Of a stretch of 12,327 bases of DNA, positions 6,510 to 12,327 are shown piece by piece. The translations under genes were made by a program, and so were the position numbers. The notes under the pieces were generated by a model. That model saw nothing but the letters and a program-made list of their open reading frames with translations, did not search any database and was not told the origin of the DNA. The stretch's first letter is position 1. Each line of letters starts with the position of its first letter. The stretch comes from JBHHXR01 sp046757205 (lineage in GTDB: Bacteria > Pseudomonadota > Alphaproteobacteria > Rhodobacterales > Rhodobacteraceae): the NCBI GenBank assembly GCA_046757205.1, contig JBHHXR010000093.1, forward strand, positions 1-12,327, written 5' to 3'.

Positions 6510-7520
6510 ATGGTTCAATTCCTGCAATTTGCCGCCACCAGAGCCGTCATGGCCGTGGTCACCCTTCTGATGGTTTCGTTGATCGTGTTCACGCTGATGG
6601 AACTGGTTCCGGGCACCTGTGCGGAACGCTACCTGGCGTTCAAGAACACCCAGGGCTCGGGCATCTCGGTGGAGGATATCGAGGCCGAGAAAAAGGCGCT
6701 GGGGCTCGATCGTCCGTTCGTTGTTCGCTGGGTGAGCTGGGTCGGAAACGTGTTCATCAAGGGTGAATTCGGCGACAGCTGCATTCTGCGGGTAAATATC
6801 AACCAGCTTCTGGGCGACAAGTTCCTGATCAGTCTCGGCATCTGCATGTCGGCGCTGATACTTGCCTATCTGATCGCAGTGCCGGTCGGCATCATTTCGG
6901 CGGCGTCCAAGAGTCCGTGGCTCAACGGGTCGCTTCGCTTCATTTCCTATCTCGGCCTGGCGTTGCCGAATTTCCTGCTGGCGCTGATCATAATGCTGGT
7001 TTCCACAGTGCTGTTCGGCGAGAGCCTGACCGGCCTGTTCGGCAAGGAATTCCGCGATGCGCCATGGGACTACGCCAAGATCACGGATTTCCTGCGCCAC
7101 GCCTGGCTGCCGGTGTTCATCCTAGGCTGGTCGGCCACGGCGTTCGCGCTTCAGACGGTGCGGGCTCTGATGCTGGACGAGCAGGGCAAACTCTACGTCA
7201 CGGCGGCGAGGGCGCGCGGGCTTTACGGGCGCCGTCTGCTTTGGCGATATCCGGCGCGGCATTCGCTTGGTCCGATCGTCAACTCCCTGGGGTTTGATCT
7301 TAACCGGGTGTTCAACGAGTTGCCGATCGTGGCGGTGATCATGACGTTGACCGAGGCTGGCGCGCTTCTGCTCGAATCGCTGGCGCGGTCCAACGACCAG
7401 CAGTTGGCGGGAGCGATCATCTTCCTGCTGACCGCCTCTATCGTCGGCCTCAATTTCCTGACCGACATTCTGCTTGCCCTGATCGATCCGCGGATGCGGC
7501 GGTCAGTGATGGGAGGGTGA
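6510..7520 (+). CDS. ABC transporter permease, OppB/DppB type
   Basis: A 336-residue inner-membrane protein forming one half of the importer channel. The N-terminal transmembrane segment is about residues 12-32 and is followed by a periplasmic region (about 33-104). Further membrane spans lie near 108-130, 145-170, 200-220, 263-285 and 298-325. The EAA loop that docks on the ATPases is YVTAARARGL (229-238) plus the following Arg-rich stretch to about 253. The ELVPG and GEFGDS motifs are family-typical for OppB-like permeases. AGGGA lies about 10 bases before the ATG. The stop is 4 bases from the next start, indicating translational coupling to the OppC-type partner. The loop between spans around 170-200 is longer than in short DppB proteins. 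The solute is not predictable from this subunit. Confidence 0.92.
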   Translation: MVQFLQFAATRAVMAVVTLLMVSLIVFTLMELVPGTCAERYLAFKNTQGSGISVEDIEAEKKALGLDRPFVVRWVSWVGNVFIKGEFGDSCILRVNINQLLGDKFLISLGICMSALILAYLIAVPVGIISAASKSPWLNGSLRFISYLGLALPNFLLALIIMLVSTVLFGESLTGLFGKEFRDAPWDYAKITDFLRHAWLPVFILGWSATAFALQTVRALMLDEQGKLYVTAARARGLYGRRLLWRYPARHSLGPIVNSLGFDLNRVFNELPIVAVIMTLTEAGALLLESLARSNDQQLAGAIIFLLTASIVGLNFLTDILLALIDPRMRRSVMGG

Positions 7521-7524
7521 CGCC

Positions 7525-8679
7525 ATGGCAGCCAAGACAGCAAGCCCCGCCATCGACCAGAAATCCAAGGAAGCCTATTTCACGGCGACCCAGGGCCAGT
7601 TGATCTGGACAAGATTCCGCGGCAACCGCTCGGCCATGATTTCGGCCACGGCGCTGTTGATCCTGATCCTGATGGGGCTGTTCGCGCCGTTTCTGTCGCC
7701 CTATACCCCGACCGTGGCGGGGCGCGACAAGACCTATGAAAACGGCGCCCCGCAGATTCCAAGGTTCTTCGACGAGAACGGCTTTTCGCTGCGCCCGTTC
7801 ATATACGGCAACAAGCGCGAACGGTCGATCAAGACGAATTTCCGCTGGGTCAATACGTCCGACCGGGAAGACCGGCGCTATGTCCAGTTTTTCGTGCAGG
7901 GCGCCGAATACCCGGCACCGCTGCTCGGCTGGACCGGGCTGACCGGGACCACCCACCTGTTCGGCGTGGACAAAGGGCAGATTCACCTGTTCGGGACGGA
8001 CGGGCTCGGCAAGGACATCTTTTCGCGGACCCTGCACGCCATCTACACATCGCTTGCCGTGGGAACGCTCGGCGTTCTGATAAGCTTTGTCCTGGCGCTT
8101 ATTATCGGCGGGGTGTCGGGCTATTTCGGCGGCGCCATAGACGGCGCGCTCCAGATGGTGACGGATGCGGTGCGAACCATCCCGGTCATTCCGCTTTTCA
8201 TGGCGATCGCCGCCTTCATTCCCGCCGAATGGTCGGCGGAGATGCGCTTCTTCTTCATCTCGATCATTCTCGGCGTCATCAACTGGCCAACGCTTGCGCG
8301 GCGCGTGCGAACGCACCTGCTTGTTGAGCGAAACCAGGACTACATCCTCGCGGCGCAGCTTTGCGGCGCGCCCGCCGGGCACATCATCCGCCGCCATCTG
8401 CTGCCGTCGTTCACCTCCTACATCATCGTCGATCTGATGATTTCGTTCCCCTACATGGTCCGCTCGGAAACGGCCCTGTCCTTTATCGGACTGGGGTTGA
8501 AGGACCCGGTGAACTCCCTCGGCTCGCTCTTGCAGAACGTGACCAGCGCCGACGTGTTGCTGAACTACCAGTGGTATTTCATTCCGGTGCTGTTCTTCAT
8601 CGCGCTCGTGCTTTCATTCGTTTTCGTCGGCGACGGTCTTCGTGACGCGGCCGATCCCTACGCGGATATCAACAAATGA
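7525..8679 (+). CDS. ABC transporter permease, OppC/DppC type, with insertion
   Basis: The second channel subunit, 384 residues. The N-terminal cytoplasmic segment ends in WTRFRGNRSAMIS, followed by the first membrane span (about 39-58). Then comes an insertion of about 90 residues (62-152), including IPRFFDENGF, RPFIYGN and VQFFVQGAEYP, before the conserved HLFGTDGLGKDIFSR segment (154-168). Ordinary DppC proteins (~300 aa) have almost nothing there. Similar inserts occur in OppC-like and YejE-like permeases. Further spans are near 178-198, 212-232, 241-260, 296-316 and 350-370. The EAA loop is DYILAAQLCGAPAGHIIRRHLLP (272-294). A strong GGGAGG (7511-7516) sits 8 bases before the ATG. The stop overlaps the next start as ATGA. 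Confidence 0.92.
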   Translation: MAAKTASPAIDQKSKEAYFTATQGQLIWTRFRGNRSAMISATALLILILMGLFAPFLSPYTPTVAGRDKTYENGAPQIPRFFDENGFSLRPFIYGNKRERSIKTNFRWVNTSDREDRRYVQFFVQGAEYPAPLLGWTGLTGTTHLFGVDKGQIHLFGTDGLGKDIFSRTLHAIYTSLAVGTLGVLISFVLALIIGGVSGYFGGAIDGALQMVTDAVRTIPVIPLFMAIAAFIPAEWSAEMRFFFISIILGVINWPTLARRVRTHLLVERNQDYILAAQLCGAPAGHIIRRHLLPSFTSYIIVDLMISFPYMVRSETALSFIGLGLKDPVNSLGSLLQNVTSADVLLNYQWYFIPVLFFIALVLSFVFVGDGLRDAADPYADINK

Positions 8680-9680
8680 CGACATCGCTGATCTCCGTGA
8701 AGGACCTGACCGTCAGGTTCAAGACCGATGAAGGTCTGGTTACCGCCGTGGACAAGGTCTCGTTCGACGTCGCCGCGGGAGAGGTCCTTGGCCTCGTCGG
8801 CGAAAGCGGTTCGGGAAAATCGGTGACCGCCAAGTCGCTGATGCTGCTGAATGCCGACAACACGGTCTATGACCCGGAAAGCAGCATAACGCTGCATGTC
8901 GACGGCGAAAGCGTGGACGTGCTGTCACTGAAACACTCCAGGGACAGGAAGATTATCCGCGGCGGCGCCATCTCGATGATATTTCAGGAGCCGATGGCGA
9001 GTTTCGCGCCGGCGATCACCATCGGCAACCAGATGGTGGAGCAGTTGCGCCTGCACTCCGACATGAGCAAGGCGCGGGCGAGGGAAATCTCGATCGAGAT
9101 GCTGGACCGCGTGGGAATACCCGATCCGGCCCAGAGATTCGGCCAGTATGCCTTCGAATTTTCCGGCGGCATGCGGCAGCGCGCGATGATTGCGATGGCC
9201 CTGTCGACGAAACCGAAACTGCTGATCGCCGACGAGCCGACCACCGCGCTCGACGTCACCATCCAGGCCCAGGTCATCGACCTGATGAAGGACCTGGTGG
9301 ACGAATTTCACATGGGCATCATCTTCATCACGCATGACCTCGGCGTCATCGCGCAGACCGCCGACCGTGTGGCAGTGATGTATCTTGGCAGGCTGGTCGA
9401 GACCGGGTCCGTGCGGCAGGTCATCCGCAAGGCCGGCCATCCGTACACGCGCGGGCTGCTGAACGCTCTGCCGAAGCTCGACGACCTCGAAGCCGAACTG
9501 ACACCTATCGCCGGTGATATTCCGTCGCCTCTGGAACGTCCGCCGGGTTGTGTGTTTCACACGCGCTGTCCGGTTTCGCTGGGCACCGAGTGCCAGACAC
9601 GCGTGCCGATCCACGAGCCGACCGAGGATGGGCATCAGGTGGCGTGCCTTCTGGTCGAGAAGGAAGGGGCGACGGCATGA
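8676..9680 (+). CDS. ABC transporter ATP-binding protein, OppD/DppD type
   Basis: One of the two cytoplasmic ATPases that power import, 334 residues. Visible motifs in order are Walker A GESGSGKS (42-49), Q-loop Gln104 in IFQEPMASFAP, signature FSGGMRQR (162-169), Walker B with Asp186 and catalytic Glu187 in LLIADEPTTALD, and switch His220 in FITHD. The C-terminal oligopeptide-transporter extension starts at HPYTRGLLNALP (255) and includes Cys292, Cys298, Cys306 and Cys324. In some Opp/Dpp ATPases cysteines in this pattern bind a [4Fe-4S] cluster. The ATG overlaps the permease stop (ATGA), and its own stop overlaps the next ATPase in the same way, so the proteins are translationally coupled. 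All catalytic residues are present. Confidence 0.95.
   Translation: MTTSLISVKDLTVRFKTDEGLVTAVDKVSFDVAAGEVLGLVGESGSGKSVTAKSLMLLNADNTVYDPESSITLHVDGESVDVLSLKHSRDRKIIRGGAISMIFQEPMASFAPAITIGNQMVEQLRLHSDMSKARAREISIEMLDRVGIPDPAQRFGQYAFEFSGGMRQRAMIAMALSTKPKLLIADEPTTALDVTIQAQVIDLMKDLVDEFHMGIIFITHDLGVIAQTADRVAVMYLGRLVETGSVRQVIRKAGHPYTRGLLNALPKLDDLEAELTPIAGDIPSPLERPPGCVFHTRCPVSLGTECQTRVPIHEPTEDGHQVACLLVEKEGATA
9661..9669 (+). promoter_or_regulatory. Ribosome binding site deciding the OppF-type start
   Basis: AGGAAGGGG lies 7 bases before the ATG at 9677. It supports that start over an upstream in-frame ATG at 9548, which would overlap the preceding ATPase gene by more than 130 bases. Confidence 0.7.
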
Positions 9681-10699
9681 GCGACAATCTGATTTCGGCA
9701 CGCGACCTGTCGGTCCATTTTCCGCTGCGCGGCACCCTGTTCGGACCGAAACCGGTGGTGCGCGCCGTCGAGGGCGTCAACGTCGATATCGAAAAAGGCA
9801 GTTTCTTTGGCCTGGTCGGCGAATCCGGTTCCGGCAAGACGACCCTGGGACGCGCACTTCTGCGCGCCGCGCCGATTTCACGCGGTACGGCGACCTATTC
9901 CGATGGCGAAGTCACCTACGATCTGACGTCGCTGGGCGGCGCCGAAATGAAGGATTACCGCAAGCGCGCCCAGCTGATCTTTCAGGATCCCTACGCGGCG
10001 CTCAGCCCCCGCATGACGGTGCGCGACATCATCGCCGAACCGCTGGAGGTCATGGGTCTGACCGAGACGCGGCAGGAAACCGATGACCGGGTGCGAGAAA
10101 TCGCCGCGAAGTGCCGGTTGAACCTGGAACATCTGCGCCGCTATCCGCACGCGTTTTCCGGTGGGCAGAGACAGCGGATATCGATCGCCCGGGCGCTGGT
10201 TTCCGGCCCGCGCTTCATCGTTGCCGACGAAAGCGTGGCGGCGCTGGACGTCTCCATTCAGGCCGATGTTCTGAACCTTCTGAAGGCCATTCAGGCGGAC
10301 ATGGGGCTGACCTTCCTGTTCATCAGCCATGACCTGAGCGTGGTTGCCCATACCTGCGATCATGTGGCGGTGATGTATCTGGGGCGGCTGGTGGAGACGG
10401 CGCCGACGCGCGAGTTGTTCGCCGCGCCGAGGCATCCCTATACCAAGGCGCTGTTGTCGGCGATCCCGTCGCTCGATCCAGACGACCGCGGCAAGGCGCA
10501 GAAGCTGGAGGGCGAGATACCGTCGCCGACAAACCCGCCGCCGGGCTGCAAGTTCCAGACCCGCTGCCCGTTTGCGATCGATCTGTGCCGGCGCGAGGAG
10601 CCGAATCTTTCGGAACTGGGATTCGAGCATGACGTCGCCTGCCATCGCTGGCAGGAGATCGGCGACGCACCGGCGCAGCCGGCGAAAGAACCCGCCTGA
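9677..10699 (+). CDS. ABC transporter ATP-binding protein, OppF/DppF type
   Basis: The second ATPase of the importer, 340 residues from the ATG at 9677 (ATGA overlap with the previous stop). Walker A is GESGSGKT (48-55), Q-loop Gln103 is in IFQDPYAALSPRMTV, the signature is FSGGQRQR (160-167), Walker B has Asp184 and Glu185 in FIVADESVAALD, and the switch His218 is in FISHD. The Walker B tail reads ESVAALD where OppF usually has EPVSALD; the catalytic Glu is kept. The C-terminal extension (HPYTKALLSAIP from 253) has Cys291, Cys297, Cys304 and Cys322, in the same pattern as its partner. It should heterodimerise with the OppD-type protein. Last gene of the operon; 21 bases separate its stop from the end of the convergent hydrolase gene. 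Confidence 0.95.
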   Translation: MSDNLISARDLSVHFPLRGTLFGPKPVVRAVEGVNVDIEKGSFFGLVGESGSGKTTLGRALLRAAPISRGTATYSDGEVTYDLTSLGGAEMKDYRKRAQLIFQDPYAALSPRMTVRDIIAEPLEVMGLTETRQETDDRVREIAAKCRLNLEHLRRYPHAFSGGQRQRISIARALVSGPRFIVADESVAALDVSIQADVLNLLKAIQADMGLTFLFISHDLSVVAHTCDHVAVMYLGRLVETAPTRELFAAPRHPYTKALLSAIPSLDPDDRGKAQKLEGEIPSPTNPPPGCKFQTRCPFAIDLCRREEPNLSELGFEHDVACHRWQEIGDAPAQPAKEPA

Positions 10700-10720
10700 C
10701 CGCGCCGGGATTCGGGCCGC

Positions 10721-12280
10721 TCAAACGCCCCTGTAGTTCACGGTGCCGTGCGGCGTTATCTTCATGTCCGAAAGCGTATGATCGGCGTTCCGCATCCGGT
10801 GGTCGAGCATCTTCCGGGTCAGACGCAGGACGGTGTCGGCGTGTTCGGGGTCGCCGGCAAGATCGCGCATTTCGTCCGGGTCGTTCTCCAGGTCGAACAG
10901 CAGTGGCGGGTAACCGCCATTGAAGTGGATCAGCTTGAAGCGGTTCTCGCGCAGAATCGCCAGGTTTGCTTCCCTGAGCGTCAGGCCCATCTCCTCCTGC
11001 CAGGCGGTCGGCGTCTCCGGGTCTCCGAAATCGAGTTCGATGGAGATGCTGTCTCGCCAGTCAACGGGCGTCCGGCCGGCAAGAAAAGGCAGCAGTGACG
11101 CCCCGTTCATGGCCACCGGCACCGGAATGCCGAGCCAGTCGAGGATGGTCGGCGTCACATCCACGGTTTCGGTAAAGGCATCAACGGTTGCCCCGTAAGT
11201 CCCGGCGTTGCGCGGATCGCGGATGATCAGCGGAACGTGGAACGCGGCTTCGTAGACCGTGCGCTTTCCCCAACTGAAATGATCGCCCAGCATGTCGCCG
11301 TGGTCGGACGTAAAGACGAGCAACGTGCTGTCATATTCACCCGATTGCTTCAGGTAGTCGACGATGCGCCCCAGATGCGCATCGACTTCGGTTGCCAGGC
11401 CCAGATATATCGCCCTGAGATCCTGGATCTGTTCGTCGGATTCCTCATTCAGACGGCCCCCGAACCCGGAAACGAAATTCTCGATCCTGGTGTTCTTCAG
11501 AAGCGTGGCAAGGAAGGGATGTACGGCCGCTTCCTCTTCCCTGGCCGGCTTGCGCGACGGCAACGGAAGATCTCCGCCCCGGTACATCCCGTTGTAGGGC
11601 GCCGGTGCCACCAACGGCGGGTGCGGTCGGATATAGGCGGCATGCGCGAACCACTGCTGCCCCCGGCGAACCCGGAGTTCGGACAGAAGCTTGTCGGTCA
11701 GAAACGCGGTGTCGCTGTCCTCGGCGCGGTAAAAGGCCGGGTCGGTCAATTTCGGAGGCCGCCCCGGTTCCTGGGAAACCGGCACGTAAAATCTTTCGTA
11801 TGGCGGGGTCGCGTAGCCCTTCTCGGCAAGGTAGCTCCGCCACGGCAGGCATTCATCGAAACGCATCTCGATGCGCTCGTTGAAATCCGGCATGGTCCGC
11901 TCGTAAGAGGCAAGGTCGGGATCGGCCGGATGGCGGGATCGCGGGTCCAGGCTGGTATCGGTGTAGCCGAAAAGAAGCGGATCATAGCCCTTGCGCCGCA
12001 CCTCGCGCGCAATATTGGTGATCCCGTCCGCCAGCGGCGTTCCGTTCCTGACCGACCGGTGATTCATCGGGTAAAGCCCGGTCAGAACACTGGCTCGCGC
12101 CGGGCCGCAGGGCGCGCAGACCGTGTAGTGGCGGTCAAACGTCACCGCGTCTTTCATCAGCGCGCGGAGATTGGGCAATTCGACATGCCCCGCAAGCCGG
12201 CCATTGAGGCAGTCGGCGCGAAGCTGGTCCACGATCACGAACATGACGTTGCGCGGGCGCGGTTGCTGGGATCCTGGCAT
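10721..12280 (-). CDS. Sulfatase-superfamily hydrolase, phosphonate monoester hydrolase/phosphodiesterase (PMH/PDE) type
   Basis: A 519-residue formylglycine-dependent metal hydrolase. Members of the PMH/PDE branch hydrolyse phosphonate monoesters, phosphodiesters and, promiscuously, sulfate and phosphate monoesters. The maturation motif is CGPAR (58-62), where Cys58 should be oxidised to formylglycine. From remembered Rhizobium PMH numbering, other active-site matches are Asp18 in FVIVDQ, Asn79 in MNHRSVRN, Tyr106, His220 in RPHPP, Asp326-His327 in TSDHGDMLGDH, and Lys339. The run of matches, the equal length and the C-terminal NADHTLSD segment favour PMH/PDE over choline sulfatase or arylsulfatase. 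One position differs: Asp108 stands where Rhizobium PMH has Thr107. There is no signal peptide, so the enzyme should be cytosolic. The start ATG has GGTGAG upstream. It is convergent with the transporter; the true substrate is unknown. Confidence 0.9.
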   Translation of the reverse strand: MPGSQQPRPRNVMFVIVDQLRADCLNGRLAGHVELPNLRALMKDAVTFDRHYTVCAPCGPARASVLTGLYPMNHRSVRNGTPLADGITNIAREVRRKGYDPLLFGYTDTSLDPRSRHPADPDLASYERTMPDFNERIEMRFDECLPWRSYLAEKGYATPPYERFYVPVSQEPGRPPKLTDPAFYRAEDSDTAFLTDKLLSELRVRRGQQWFAHAAYIRPHPPLVAPAPYNGMYRGGDLPLPSRKPAREEEAAVHPFLATLLKNTRIENFVSGFGGRLNEESDEQIQDLRAIYLGLATEVDAHLGRIVDYLKQSGEYDSTLLVFTSDHGDMLGDHFSWGKRTVYEAAFHVPLIIRDPRNAGTYGATVDAFTETVDVTPTILDWLGIPVPVAMNGASLLPFLAGRTPVDWRDSISIELDFGDPETPTAWQEEMGLTLREANLAILRENRFKLIHFNGGYPPLLFDLENDPDEMRDLAGDPEHADTVLRLTRKMLDHRMRNADHTLSDMKITPHGTVNYRGV

Positions 12281-12327
12281 GACACTCTCACCGGAAATGC
12301 TGAATCGCGTCAGAGAAGCAAAACACC

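Noticed and set aside
9548..9676. Longer start for the OppF-type ATPase
   Set aside because: It would overlap the previous ATPase gene by more than 130 bases, encode sequence unlike the family N-terminus, and ignore the strong ribosome site before 9677.
10721..12280. Choline sulfatase or secreted arylsulfatase as the identity of the hydrolase
   Set aside because: No signal peptide, no choline sulfatase partner genes, and the motif run around CGPAR, RPHPP, TSDHGDMLGDH and the C-terminus fits the PMH/PDE branch better.
1..12327. CRISPR array, insertion sequence, phage genes, tRNA or rRNA
   Set aside because: No regularly spaced repeats, transposase or integrase motifs, terminal inverted repeats or tRNA-like structures were seen on either strand.

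Overview
The window is GC-rich DNA with tightly packed, ATGA-overlapping genes. It looks like an alphaproteobacterium, probably of the Rhizobiales/Hyphomicrobiales or a related group. This is inferred from three things: codon and base composition, a downstream hydrolase that closely resembles what I recall of the Rhizobium phosphonate monoester hydrolase, and a deoC gene paired with a double-domain aldehyde dehydrogenase. No RNA gene, insertion sequence, integrase, CRISPR array or origin was seen.

Layout. (1) Positions 1-3177, plus strand: the end of a deoxynucleoside catabolic operon. It holds deoC (5' end cut off by the window) and a 792-residue ALDH16-type double aldehyde dehydrogenase. 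DeoC releases acetaldehyde and glyceraldehyde-3-phosphate, and the dehydrogenase is the likely acetaldehyde sink. (2) 3223-3657, minus strand: a stand-alone protein with two CBS domains, convergent with the dehydrogenase gene. (3) 3658-4353: about 700 bases without a credible gene, between divergent genes. It holds a weak promoter candidate, several short perfect palindromes and hairpins, and a long leader for the next operon. (4) 4354-10699, plus strand: a complete peptide/nickel/Opp-type ABC importer. The order is an unusually large periplasmic binding protein (679 aa), an OppB-type permease, an OppC-type permease with an ~90-residue insertion, an OppD-type ATPase and an OppF-type ATPase. 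A strong 11-bp-stem hairpin lies between the binding protein and the first permease. (5) 10721-12280, minus strand, convergent with the transporter: a cytosolic formylglycine hydrolase of the phosphonate monoester hydrolase/phosphodiesterase (PMH/PDE) branch of the sulfatase superfamily.

How they may work together. The importer brings an unidentified solute into the cytoplasm, and the adjacent hydrolase, which has no signal peptide, could cleave a sulfate, phosphodiester or phosphonate ester from it there. This link rests only on proximity. All families here are known. The points most worth following are the transporter-hydrolase pairing (PMH enzymes have no settled natural substrate), an active-site substitution in the hydrolase, the degenerate second dehydrogenase domain, and the regulatory structure around the binding-protein gene.
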